A DNA stretch of 64,000 nt from NCBI RefSeq assembly GCF_001306035.1, contig NZ_LGCM01000038.1, positions 1 through 64,000 on the forward strand, in the 5' to 3' direction. Under the pieces are notes generated by a model, which was given only the letters and a program-made list of their open reading frames with translations, ran no database searches and was not told where the DNA came from. Shown here piece by piece: positions 53,696 to 61,917 of the stretch. Each line of letters begins with the position of its first letter. Positions within the stretch are counted from its first letter, which is position 1. A program made the translations under genes and the position numbers. Origin of the DNA: Levilinea saccharolytica. GTDB taxonomy: Bacteria; Chloroflexota; Anaerolineae; Anaerolineales; Anaerolineaceae.

Positions 53696-54649
53696 ATGGA
53701 TGGAAGTGTCTTGCTAGATATTCTTTCGCGGTACGTGTTTAACATCGCCAACATTCAAGGCATGCTGCGCCTGGCCACCCCGGTGGTTCTGGCGGGGCTG
53801 TGTGCGCTGATTACCGATCGGGCGGGCATTCTGAATATCGCTGGCGAAGGGATGATCCTGTTGGGAGCCTGGTTCGCTGTGGCGGCCAGCTATTTCTTCG
53901 GCAGCTCGATGATGGGCCTGTTGGGTGGGATTGTGGCCGGGTTGGTGGTGGGGGCGCTGTTTGCGCTCTTTTCGCTCAAATTCCGCGCCCACATCATCGT
54001 GATGGGTATTGCCATTAACATTTTTGCAGACGCCGCCACAATTTTCCTGACGCGCTCGGTGTTTGGGGTGGCGGGCGGCTTTACCGACCCCAAGATTGTG
54101 GGCTTTGGGGCCATTGAAATCCCCTTCATCAAAGATATCCCCATTTTGGGCGAGCTGCTCAGCGGTTACACCTTCATCGTCTACCTGACCTGGTTCCTGG
54201 TGGCCGCAACCGCTCTGTTCCTGTACCGCACGCCCTGGGGCTTCCATCTGCGCGCGGTGGGCGAGAACCCCGAAGCCGCCGAAACGATGGGCATCAATGT
54301 GCAGCGCATTCGTTTTTTGGCGGTGATGGCCAGCGGCGTTTTCGCCGCGCTGGCGGGGGTGTACCTTTCGCTGGGCCATCTGCAAGGTTATGTGGACAAG
54401 ATGGCCGCGGGCCGCGGTTTCATCGGCATGGCGGTGAACACCTTTGGCGGGGGCGCACCGTTGGGTGTGTTCCTCTCCAGCCTGCTGTTCGGTTTTGTGG
54501 ATATGCTGGGTTTCCGCTTGCAGGCTGAGCGCATCATCCCCATTTACTTTGTCAGTATGATGCCCTACATCGTCACCCTGGCCGCTTTGACCTATTTCAC
54601 CATCCGGCGTGAAAACGCGCGCAAGCGGGCCGCCACCAAAAAAGCATGA
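53696..54649 (+). CDS. Nucleoside ABC importer permease 2 (YufQ/BmpD-like)
   Basis: This 317-aa permease also belongs to BPD_transp_2. It has ITDRAGILNIAGEGMILLGAWFAV (the family NIGxEG motif) and GFHLRAVGENPEAAETMGINVQRIRF (coupling region). Helices are at about 15-35, 45-105, 155-180, 205-230 and 240-300. A 32-base gap follows permease 1, with TAAGGAG before ATG 53696. It is the last transporter gene of the operon; enzymes acting on nucleosides follow after a hairpin. Confidence 0.9.
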   Translation: MDGSVLLDILSRYVFNIANIQGMLRLATPVVLAGLCALITDRAGILNIAGEGMILLGAWFAVAASYFFGSSMMGLLGGIVAGLVVGALFALFSLKFRAHIIVMGIAINIFADAATIFLTRSVFGVAGGFTDPKIVGFGAIEIPFIKDIPILGELLSGYTFIVYLTWFLVAATALFLYRTPWGFHLRAVGENPEAAETMGINVQRIRFLAVMASGVFAALAGVYLSLGHLQGYVDKMAAGRGFIGMAVNTFGGGAPLGVFLSSLLFGFVDMLGFRLQAERIIPIYFVSMMPYIVTLAALTYFTIRRENARKRAATKKA

Positions 54650-54663
54650 GCGGTAATTAGCTT

Positions 54664-54688
54664 GCCAGGCGTCTCAGCGGCGCCTGGC
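54664..54688 (+). other. RNA hairpin between importer and phosphorylase genes
   Basis: GCCAGGCG (54664-54671) pairs with CGCCTGGC (54681-54688) across a nine-base loop. No T run follows, so it is not a usual terminator; it may mark an mRNA processing or stabilising point. Confidence 0.5.
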
Positions 54689-54706
54689 GAGAGAAAGAAG
54701 GACGAG

Positions 54707-55441
54707 ATGGAATTTCACATCCTCTGCAAACCTGAAGATATCGCCCCTTACGTTTTTGTGCCTGGGGATCACGACCGGGCCAAGAAAATCGCAGACCAAT
54801 TCGATCAGGCTCGCTTTGTGAGCGACAGCCGCGGGTATCACATTTACACCGGCACGGTGGACGGCATTCCCATGACCGTCTGCTCGACGGGGATGGGCGG
54901 CCCGCAAGTTGCCATCGGCGTGGAGGAGCTGGCCCATTTGGGCGCGAAGGTGTTCATTCGCGTGGGGTCTTGCGGCACGGCGCAGGATAATATCACCGTG
55001 GGCGATATCATCGTCCCCACGGGGGTGTACCGCGGTGGGGCCACCGCTCACAATTACCTGCCCCCGGCGTTTCCGGCGGCGCCTGATTTTGGGGTGTTGA
55101 CCGCGCTGGTGGAAGAAGCCCGCGCCACCGGCCCGGGGGCGCACGTGGGCATCGCATCTTCCAGCGACGCGTTTTATGCGGAAGGCGACCCGGCCCTGTA
55201 CGCCAAGATGAAGCAGGCGGGGGTGATGGCGTTTGAGATGGAATGCGACACGCTCTTCATCATCTCAAACTTCCGCGGCTGGCGGGCCGGGGCGGTTTTG
55301 GCCTGCGACGGCACCTCCACCGAGATCAAACCCGAATGGGGCCGCCAGGCTTTCCTGGACGGTGAAAAACGCGCCATCCAGGTGGCCGTTCGCGCCATGA
55401 AGCGCATTGCCCTGGAAGATCAACAGCGGCAGGCCGCCTGA
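54707..55441 (+). CDS. Uridine-phosphorylase-like nucleoside phosphorylase, copy 1
   Basis: This 244-aa cytoplasmic enzyme cleaves a nucleoside with phosphate to base and sugar-1-phosphate. NP-I family motifs are STGMGGPQVAIGVEELAHLG, IRVGSCGTAQDNITVGDIIVP, SSDAFYAEGDPALYAKMKQAGVMAFEMECDTLF and LACDGTSTE. The SSDAFY and EME(C)DT segments match uridine phosphorylase more than purine nucleoside phosphorylase. Base preference needs testing. ATG 54707 follows GAAGGACG. Copy 2 starts 18 bases after its stop with almost the same N-terminus, so they arose by tandem duplication. Confidence 0.85.
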   Translation: MEFHILCKPEDIAPYVFVPGDHDRAKKIADQFDQARFVSDSRGYHIYTGTVDGIPMTVCSTGMGGPQVAIGVEELAHLGAKVFIRVGSCGTAQDNITVGDIIVPTGVYRGGATAHNYLPPAFPAAPDFGVLTALVEEARATGPGAHVGIASSSDAFYAEGDPALYAKMKQAGVMAFEMECDTLFIISNFRGWRAGAVLACDGTSTEIKPEWGRQAFLDGEKRAIQVAVRAMKRIALEDQQRQAA

Positions 55442-55459
55442 GGCAGAAAGGGAAACGTC

Positions 55460-56191
55460 ATGGAATTCCATATTCGCTGCAACCCAGAAGAGATCTCAAG
55501 GTACGTGTTTGTGCCCGGCAGCCACGCGCGGGCCAAGATGATGGCAGAACATTTTCAGGAGTGCCGCCTGGTTTCGGACAGCCGCGGCTACCTGGTGTAT
55601 TCGGGCATGGTGGACGGCATTTTTATGACCGTGTCTTCTACCGGCATGGGTGGGCCGACCACAGCCATTGCGGTGGAAGAACTGGGCCACATGGGCGCGG
55701 ATACGATGATCCGCGTGGGCTCCTGCGGCACCATGCAGGATTACGTGAACGTGGGCGACGTGGTGGTGGCCACGGGCACCTTCCGCGCGGGCGGAACGGC
55801 CAACAACTACCTGCCGATTGAATTTCCAGCGGTGCCCAATTACGATGTGACCGCGGCCCTGGTTCAAGCGGCCAAACGGCTGGATTTAAAGGTACATGTG
55901 GGCCTGGGCTCGGCCGGAGACGCCTTTTATGCGCCCCGCGACCCATCCAGCCGCGACTATTTGAAGCAGTCCGGGATTATTTCGGGTGAGATGGAAAGCG
56001 ACACTTTGTTCGTGATCGCCGCCTTACGCGGGTGGCGCGCCGGTGCTTTGTATGCCAATGACGGTACTTCCAAAGAAACCAAGCCTGAATGGGGAGAAGA
56101 GGCTTTCCGGCGCGGAGAAGAAAACGCCATCCGCATCGCTTTGGAAGCGATGAAAGCGATTGCACAGGCGGACGCTGCAGCCGGCGCATAA
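55460..56191 (+). CDS. Uridine-phosphorylase-like nucleoside phosphorylase, copy 2
   Basis: This 243-aa paralogue of the gene just upstream begins MEFHIRCNPEEISRYVFVPGSHARAKMM. It has SSTGMGGPTTAIAVEELGHMG and RVGSCGTMQDYVNVGDVVVA, but GSAGDAFYAPRDPSSRDYLKQSG in place of SSSDAFY, and YANDGTSKE in place of ACDGTSTE. These changes lie around the nucleoside pocket and suggest a different base or sugar preference. The phosphate and ribose motifs remain. GGGAAACG precedes ATG 55460. The two could also form mixed hexamers. Confidence 0.85.
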   Translation: MEFHIRCNPEEISRYVFVPGSHARAKMMAEHFQECRLVSDSRGYLVYSGMVDGIFMTVSSTGMGGPTTAIAVEELGHMGADTMIRVGSCGTMQDYVNVGDVVVATGTFRAGGTANNYLPIEFPAVPNYDVTAALVQAAKRLDLKVHVGLGSAGDAFYAPRDPSSRDYLKQSGIISGEMESDTLFVIAALRGWRAGALYANDGTSKETKPEWGEEAFRRGEENAIRIALEAMKAIAQADAAAGA

Positions 56192-56290
56192 GCATTCGGT
56201 TTAGCCGGAATTGAACAGCCCTGAACCAAGGGGAAACCCCTCGTTTCCCCTCTGGTATTCTATTGTCTTGGCACAAGGAGCGCCAAAAAG

Positions 56291-57241
56291 ATGACACCTC
56301 GAAAAGTGATCATTGACTGTGATACCGGTGTGGACGACGCCATGGCTTTGAGCCTGGCCCTGCGCTCGCCGGAATTGGAAGTGGTCGGCATCACCTGCGT
56401 GGCGGGGAATGTGGAATTGGAGCACGTCATCCGCAACACGCTGACGGTGGTGGAGCTTTCCGGCAAACGCGTGCCGGTGTACGCGGGGGCCTACCGGCCT
56501 TTGATGGGCGCCTGGGAGACGGCGGCCTCGGTGCACGGGCGCAAAGGCTTTGGCGACCTGGAATATCCGGAGCCGAAAATCCGCGTGGAAGCTGAACACG
56601 CTGTGGATTTCCTGGTGCGCGCCTTTTTGGAGAGCCAGAACGACCTGGATCTGATCACCATCGGCCCGCTGACTAACGTGGCCCTGGCGCTGGCCAAGGA
56701 TGCGCGTCTGGCTTCCAAGATCCGCTCGATTACCATGATGGCGGGCGGCATCAACGCGGGCAATTCCACCCCGGCCGCGGAATTTAACATTTATGCCGAC
56801 CCTGAAGCCGCCGATCTGGTCTTCCGCAGCGGCATCCCCCTGACCATGATCGCCCTCGATCCGATCATGGAATGCGGCGGCATTTACGTGGCTGATGTGG
56901 AGGATATGGAGGCGGCGGGCACGCCCTGGTGTACGCTGGTATCGCGGCTGCTGCGGCGCAATTTGGAACGCATGAAGATCATTTACAGCGACAACCTGCG
57001 GACGAACCCGCCCGACCTGCTGGCGGTGGGGGTGTACATTGACCCCAGCATCGCCGACTGCGAGATGTTCCATGTGACCGTGGAATGCCGCGGCGAGCAC
57101 ACCCGCGGGATGACCCTCCTCGACCGGCGCATGTGGGCGCGGGCGATGGGGCTTTCGGCTAAGCCAAATGTGAACGTGGTGAAGACGGTGGATAATCTCC
57201 GCTACCGCGCCCTGGTGGTGGATACGCTGACCGCCCACTAG
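56291..57241 (+). CDS. Nucleoside hydrolase (IunH/RihA-type)
   Basis: This 316-aa enzyme hydrolyses the N-glycosidic bond of ribonucleosides without phosphate. The hallmark calcium site DCDTGVDDAMAL (DxDxGxDD) is at residues 9-20. Further ligands are TIGPLTNVALAL, MMAGGINAGNSTPAAEFNIYADPEAA (with the Asn that binds ribose) and PPDLLAVGVYIDP (the Asp of the second half of the site). AAGGAG is ten bases before ATG 56291. TGGTATTCT at 56253-56261 might be a weak extra promoter. Its presence beside phosphorylases gives a second, phosphate-independent route to free bases. Confidence 0.9.
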   Translation: MTPRKVIIDCDTGVDDAMALSLALRSPELEVVGITCVAGNVELEHVIRNTLTVVELSGKRVPVYAGAYRPLMGAWETAASVHGRKGFGDLEYPEPKIRVEAEHAVDFLVRAFLESQNDLDLITIGPLTNVALALAKDARLASKIRSITMMAGGINAGNSTPAAEFNIYADPEAADLVFRSGIPLTMIALDPIMECGGIYVADVEDMEAAGTPWCTLVSRLLRRNLERMKIIYSDNLRTNPPDLLAVGVYIDPSIADCEMFHVTVECRGEHTRGMTLLDRRMWARAMGLSAKPNVNVVKTVDNLRYRALVVDTLTAH

Positions 57242-57278
57242 TGGGCTGACATCATGGAAGGGAGTGAAAGGAGCGCAT

Positions 57279-58154
57279 ATGGACACAAAAGCGCAGTTTG
57301 GCGACACGTTCGGCCCCAGCCTGTTGTGGCGCGAACGCCGCAAAGAGGCCGCGGCGTACATCCGCACGCGAACCTCGTTCGTTCCGGAGATTGGGATCAT
57401 CCTCGGTTCCGGCCTGGGGGCCATCGCCAGCGAGATTCAAAACGCGACGGTGATCCCCTACAAAGACATCCCCTATTTCCCCCAGTCCACCGTGATGGGG
57501 CATGCCAGTGAGCTGATTTTGGGTGAGCTGGAAGGCAAGAAGATTGTGGCCATGAATGGGCGCTTTCATTTTTATGAAGGCTACACCATGCAGCAGATTG
57601 CCTTCCCGGTGTGGGTGATGCGCACCCTGGGCACGCAGGTGCTGATCGCCACCAACGCGGCAGGGGGCATTAACCGCTCGTTTTCGCCCGGCGATTTGAT
57701 GATCATTGTGGATCACATCAACCTGCTGTGGGATAACCCTCTGATCGGCCCCAACGATGACGAATTGGGCGTGCGTTTCCCGGCGATGGGGCTGGCTTAC
57801 CCCTGGGACATGATTGAGCTGGCCCAGGCCGCGGCGGATAAGGAAAACATCCCGGTGAAGCGCGGCGTGTATGTGGCCACGCAAGGGCCGGTGTACACCA
57901 CCCGCGCGGAGGGCGAGCTGTACCGGCTGATGCGCGCGGACGCGGTGGGCATGTCTACCGTGCCTGAAATCATCGCCGCCACCCATGCGGGCATGCGCAC
58001 CTTGGGCATTTCCTGCATCACCGACGCCAGCAAAGACCCCAAGGCGGGTCCGGCGGGGGTGCTGACCCATGAGGAGGTGGTGGAAGTGGCCAACCGCACC
58101 AAGCCCAAGTTCATCCGCTTGATGAAGGCCATCCTGCGCGAAATTAACCTGTAG
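57279..58154 (+). CDS. Purine nucleoside phosphorylase (trimeric, PunA/PNP type)
   Basis: This 291-aa phosphorolytic enzyme acts on inosine and guanosine. Motifs are IGIILGSGLGAIASE (phosphate loop), GRFHFYEGYTMQQIAFPVWVM, TNAAGGINRSFSPGDLMIIVDHINL, YVATQGPVYTTRAEGELYRLMRADAVGMSTVPEIIAA and GISCITDASKD, all as in low-molecular-mass PNP. Length is in the normal range (270-290). ATG 57279 has AAAGGAG upstream; longer frames lack it. It provides purine bases and ribose-1-phosphate for DeoB and for Xpt. Confidence 0.93.
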   Translation: MDTKAQFGDTFGPSLLWRERRKEAAAYIRTRTSFVPEIGIILGSGLGAIASEIQNATVIPYKDIPYFPQSTVMGHASELILGELEGKKIVAMNGRFHFYEGYTMQQIAFPVWVMRTLGTQVLIATNAAGGINRSFSPGDLMIIVDHINLLWDNPLIGPNDDELGVRFPAMGLAYPWDMIELAQAAADKENIPVKRGVYVATQGPVYTTRAEGELYRLMRADAVGMSTVPEIIAATHAGMRTLGISCITDASKDPKAGPAGVLTHEEVVEVANRTKPKFIRLMKAILREINL

Positions 58155-58166
58155 GAAAGGGACGAC

Positions 58167-58661
58167 ATGAAGATCTATTTTGCTGGCCCGCTGTTCACGC
58201 CCTATGAACGGGATTTTATTTCGAAGTCGGCTGTGACCCTGCGCGAAAACGGCATTGATCCTTTTGTGCCGCACGAAAACCCCAAGTTTGCCAACCCCGC
58301 CGACACGCGCAGCCCGGCCAAAAAATGCTTTGACGCGGATTTTGGCGGCATTGACGGCGCCAACGCCATGCTGGCCATCCTCAACGGCGCCGAGGTGGAT
58401 GACGGCACGGCGTGTGAGATTGGGATTTTTTCGGAGCTGATGAAGGTGGACCCCACCAAAAAAGGCATTGTGGCCCTGCATGATGATTACCGCACGCAGG
58501 CCAAAGGGGAAGGCAAGGGGATTAACGGTTTTGTCCTCGGCTGCATTCTGAAATCGGGGGTGGTGTGCAAGACCCTGGAAGAGGCCATCGCCCAGCTAAA
58601 GATCTGGCAGGCTGAGCTGGAAGCCGAAGGGCATTTGGGAAACACCGGGAGGGCATCATGA
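58167..58661 (+). CDS. Nucleoside 2-deoxyribosyltransferase-like protein, copy 1
   Basis: This 164-aa enzyme is predicted to move 2-deoxyribose between bases or release it. MKIYFAGPLFTPYERDFI opens the Rossmann-like fold; DFGGIDGANAMLAILNG supplies an acidic residue near the base; and DDGTACEIGIFSEL carries the nucleophile Glu in the typical GxxxExG context. Length is normal for the family (about 150-170). It lies 12 bases after the PNP stop, and its last codons overlap copy 2 (ATGA). Related small proteins also include DNMP N-glycosidases (RCL), so hydrolysis of nucleotides is an alternative. Confidence 0.85.
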   Translation: MKIYFAGPLFTPYERDFISKSAVTLRENGIDPFVPHENPKFANPADTRSPAKKCFDADFGGIDGANAMLAILNGAEVDDGTACEIGIFSELMKVDPTKKGIVALHDDYRTQAKGEGKGINGFVLGCILKSGVVCKTLEEAIAQLKIWQAELEAEGHLGNTGRAS

Positions 58662-59242
58662 AAATCTACTTCGCCGGGCCGCTGTTTACGCCGTACGTGC
58701 GCAAGTTCATCGCCGAGCACGCCCAGATTCTGCGCGAGAACGGGATTGACCCGTTTGTGCCGCACGAGAAATTCAACAACATGATCTCCCGCGAGCAGGT
58801 GGACGCGGTCATCGCTGCGGGCAAGATCCGCGCGGAAGATTTGGGCACGGGCGATTTCCGCGAGGCGGTCATGGATTTGATCCGCCGCGGCAAGCTCAGC
58901 CGTGAGGATTTTAACCTGCCGAAGATGACCCCTGAGGTGATTTTTGAGGTGGATTACGAAGGCCTGTCCACGGCAGACGCGGTGGTGGCTGTATTGGACG
59001 GCACGCAGGTGGACGACGGCACGGCCTGTGAGATCGGCATTTTTTCGGCGTTGTGCCGCCGCGACCCCAGCAAGAAGGGCATCATCGGTTTCATGACCGA
59101 CAGCCGCGGAGTCACCCGGGCCGCCACCGGCTACGGGGTCAATTTGTTCGTTCTGGGCACCGTGCTGGAACACGGGCCGATTGTGGACGATTTTAATGAG
59201 GTCATTCGCCAATTAAAGGTATGGGACGCCCAGCCGGTATGA
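58658..59242 (+). CDS. Nucleoside 2-deoxyribosyltransferase-like protein, copy 2 (with central insert)
   Basis: This 194-aa paralogue starts MKIYFAGPLFTPYVRKFIAEHAQILRENGIDPFVPHE, almost the same as copy 1. It has an insert of about 35 residues (roughly 45-85, helical, rich in Arg/Lys/Asp/Glu) before DYEGLSTADAVVAVLDG and DDGTACEIGIFSAL. The nucleophile Glu is kept. The gene starts inside the last codons of copy 1, so both are made together. An obligate heteromer or two base specificities would explain keeping both. The C-terminal NLFVLGTVLEHGPIVDDF segment aligns with NGFVLGCILKSGVVCKTL of copy 1. Confidence 0.85.
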   Translation: MKIYFAGPLFTPYVRKFIAEHAQILRENGIDPFVPHEKFNNMISREQVDAVIAAGKIRAEDLGTGDFREAVMDLIRRGKLSREDFNLPKMTPEVIFEVDYEGLSTADAVVAVLDGTQVDDGTACEIGIFSALCRRDPSKKGIIGFMTDSRGVTRAATGYGVNLFVLGTVLEHGPIVDDFNEVIRQLKVWDAQPV

Positions 59243-59307
59243 CGTTCCACCCGCTGCCTGCCGCGAACTTCATCACACGAGGCGGGCGCTGAACGCAGCC
59301 GCTGGAC

Positions 59308-59337
59308 CCGGCCGGGGGGCTCAAGCTCCCTGGCCGG
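59308..59337 (+). other. GC-rich hairpin in the gap before the MFS pair
   Basis: CCGGCC (59308-59313) pairs with GGCCGG (59332-59337), and inside it GGGGGC (59315-59320) pairs with GCTCCC (59325-59330, one G-U) around loop TCAA. The following sequence is T-poor until TTTTACT 16 bases later, so termination would be weak. It lies in the 140-base gap 59243-59382. Confidence 0.5.
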
Positions 59338-59382
59338 TGCGGCGTGCAATTTTACTCATTGAATGGAATGGAAGACGGCTGA

Positions 59383-60651
59383 ATGAATCGTTTGTCTCGC
59401 TGGTTTCAAGGCTTACGCAATTACATCGGTTATTTCAACCGATTTAATAAAAATGTGCGCCTATTGATGCTGACTTCTTGCTTAAGCGGTATCGGGTACG
59501 GCATTTTCTCGGTGGATTTTAATCTGTATATTTTGTCTTTGGGGTTTAACCCTGCCGATTTGGGACGCGTGCTGAGCATGGGGCCGTTTGCGCAGATCCT
59601 TTCGGCCATTCCCATCGGTTTTGTGGCCGAAAAGATGGGCTACCGCCGCATCTACGTGGCGATTTTTGCCATGATCGGCCTGATGCAGTTCACTCAGGCC
59701 GCGGCAGTGCAGCTGCCGTGGATCGCCGGGGCTGCCTTCATCAGCGGATTGGCGGCTTCGGGCGGTTTTGTGGTGAAGCTCCCGTTCTTGAACGCCAACA
59801 CCAGCGACGCAGAGCGCACCCACGCCTTTTCGATGGACAGCCTGCTGCAAGGGGTCTTCACGGCTTTGGGCGCGCTGATCGCGGGCTATCTGCCCAACCT
59901 GCTCACCTTCCTCAGCGCAGATCCCTCGGCGCGCTACCGCTACACCCTGTTTTTTGCCGCTGCGCTGACCTTTTTGGGGCTGGTGCCGGCCTTGCTGATG
60001 CGCGATACGCAGCGCTCCACCACTGTCAAGATCAGCCTCAAGCCGTATTTGTGGGGCATGGATCTTTTTACGGTCAAAGGCGCGGCGATTGAATTCTTTA
60101 TCGGTTTGACCATGGGCCTGATTGTGCCCTTCATGAACCTGTACTTTATTTACCATTTGGGCACCACTCGCGAGTTCTTCAGCATGGTGGAGGCCCTGGT
60201 GTGGATCCCCACCAGTATCGCCCTGGCGCTGCTGCCCATTGTGGCTTTGCGGCGGGGTGTGGCCGAATCGATCACGATGGGGCGCTTCTTGATCCCGTTG
60301 TTCCCGCTGGTGCTGGCTTTCACCGGCCTGCCCACCCTGGGCGCGCTGGCCTATTGGGCGTACCGCGGCCTGTTTTCTGCGACCCAATCCATCTGGTTTT
60401 CGCTGGCCATGGCCACCTCGCAGCCGAAGTCGCGCACGGCCCTTTCCGCCTGGCTGGAGATCACCTTTCAGGTGGGGATGGCGATTGCGGCCTTGCTGAC
60501 CGGCAGTTACCTGGCGCGCGGCAATTACACCATGCCGTTTGTTCTCTCTGCTGGTGCGGCCCTGGTGACGGCTTCGCTGACCCATTGGTTCATCTCGGTG
60601 CCGCTTCGGCGCGCCCGGGACTCGCAGAAACAAATTCATCCGGCGGAGTGA
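59383..60651 (+). CDS. MFS transporter, copy 1
   Basis: This 422-aa, 12-helix transporter follows the nucleoside enzymes. It has the loop 2-3 region GFVAEKMGYRRIY and shares long identical stretches with the next gene (ISLKPYLWGMD, FTVK, FMNLYFIYHLG, TREFF), marking them as tandem paralogues. Substrate is not given by sequence; nucleoside or base import or export would fit. Start ATG 59383 has only a weak Shine-Dalgarno (GAAGACGG). A 140-base gap with a hairpin precedes it. Confidence 0.85.
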   Translation: MNRLSRWFQGLRNYIGYFNRFNKNVRLLMLTSCLSGIGYGIFSVDFNLYILSLGFNPADLGRVLSMGPFAQILSAIPIGFVAEKMGYRRIYVAIFAMIGLMQFTQAAAVQLPWIAGAAFISGLAASGGFVVKLPFLNANTSDAERTHAFSMDSLLQGVFTALGALIAGYLPNLLTFLSADPSARYRYTLFFAAALTFLGLVPALLMRDTQRSTTVKISLKPYLWGMDLFTVKGAAIEFFIGLTMGLIVPFMNLYFIYHLGTTREFFSMVEALVWIPTSIALALLPIVALRRGVAESITMGRFLIPLFPLVLAFTGLPTLGALAYWAYRGLFSATQSIWFSLAMATSQPKSRTALSAWLEITFQVGMAIAALLTGSYLARGNYTMPFVLSAGAALVTASLTHWFISVPLRRARDSQKQIHPAE

Positions 60652-60654
60652 GAG

Positions 60655-61917
60655 ATGATGAGCGGCATCACCACCTATTTTGGCAGCTTCTTCCGCTTCA
60701 ACCGCAACGTTAGGCTGAGCTTTACCGCTAACTTGCTCAACGGGTTATCTCAGGGCATCTTCCTGGTGGTGTTTAATTTGTATATCCTGGAAATGGGCAT
60801 CTCCGCGGACGTGTTGGGCGGCATCCTCAGCGCCAGCCCGTTGGCGCAGGCGCTGGGCTCCATCCCCGTCGGTTTTTTGGCGGAGGTGATTGGCTTTCGC
60901 AAGGTTTTTGTGCTGATTTACGGCATCTCCGGCCTGGCGCGGCTGGCGCAGGTTTCCACCGGCAGCGTGGGGCTGATCTCGGCCGCTGCCTTTTTGGGCG
61001 GGCTGGCTTTGGCTGGCGATTTTGTGGTGCGGCTGTCCTTTTTGGCGGCCAACACCACCACCGAAGAACGCACCCAGGTGTACAGCCTGAACAGCCTGAT
61101 TTTCAGCCTGTCCATGTCGGTGGGCGCGTTGGCGGCGGGCTTTATGCCCAATTTTTTCTCAGCCCTAAACCTGGACCTGCTGACGGCTTACCGCCTGACC
61201 CTGTATGTGTCGGGGGCGTTGGCGGTGCTGGCGGTGCTGCCGTGCCTGCGCATGCAGGATTTGCCCTCCGCCCACGACCGCAAAATCAGCCTGAAGCCTT
61301 ATTTATGGGGTATGGACGCCTTCACGGTTAAGCAGGCGCTGGTTTCCCTGTTTGTGGGGCTGTCTTTGGGGATGCTCACCCCGTTCATGAACCTGTACTT
61401 CATTTATCATCTGGGCGGAACGCGCGAGTTCTTCGGCTCGGTCTCGGCGGTGACGGTGCTGTTCACCATGACGGCGGTCAGCCTGGCCCCGCTGTTGGCG
61501 CGCCGCTGGGGGTCGGTGCCGGTGGTGACGGCCATCCGCATGGGCATCAGCCTGTTCCTGGTGTTGTTTGCCTTCACCGCCAACCCTTTGCTGGGCGCGG
61601 CAGCCTACTGGATGATGATGTCCATGTTCCAGATGTCGCAGCCGCTGTCTTTTGCCTTTGCCATGCGGGCCGCCACCGAGAAGGCCAAAACGGCGGCCTC
61701 GGCCTGGCTGAACGTGACCTACTGGCTGGGCAACGCCGTGGCGGCGCCCCTGGTGGGTTGGTCTATGGCCCGTTCGGATTACACCAGCCCGCTGTTTTGG
61801 GCGGCGGGTGCGGTTATTATGGCCGGGCTGGTCAACCAGCTTTTCTTCCAGCGTATGGAAACCCGGCTGAACCAACAGGAGGCGGCGTATGCAGTCAGCC
61901 AGACAAAGGCAGGTTGA
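60655..61917 (+). CDS. MFS transporter, copy 2
   Basis: This 420-aa transporter is the paralogue of the previous gene, starting three bases after its stop (GGAGTGAGAG before ATG). It has 12 helices and GFLAEVIGFRKVFVL in loop 2-3. The central ISLKPYLWGMDAFTVK is conserved, then FMNLYFIYHLGGTREFFGSVSAV. The 3' end overlaps the adenine deaminase by 29 bases. A heterodimer with copy 1, or partition of base and nucleoside substrates, are both possible. Confidence 0.85.
   Translation: MMSGITTYFGSFFRFNRNVRLSFTANLLNGLSQGIFLVVFNLYILEMGISADVLGGILSASPLAQALGSIPVGFLAEVIGFRKVFVLIYGISGLARLAQVSTGSVGLISAAAFLGGLALAGDFVVRLSFLAANTTTEERTQVYSLNSLIFSLSMSVGALAAGFMPNFFSALNLDLLTAYRLTLYVSGALAVLAVLPCLRMQDLPSAHDRKISLKPYLWGMDAFTVKQALVSLFVGLSLGMLTPFMNLYFIYHLGGTREFFGSVSAVTVLFTMTAVSLAPLLARRWGSVPVVTAIRMGISLFLVLFAFTANPLLGAAAYWMMMSMFQMSQPLSFAFAMRAATEKAKTAASAWLNVTYWLGNAVAAPLVGWSMARSDYTSPLFWAAGAVIMAGLVNQLFFQRMETRLNQQEAAYAVSQTKAG

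Noticed and set aside
54664-54688. Hairpin taken as an operon terminator
   Set aside because: It lacks a T tract and is followed by the Shine-Dalgarno region of the next gene, so it is listed only as an RNA hairpin.
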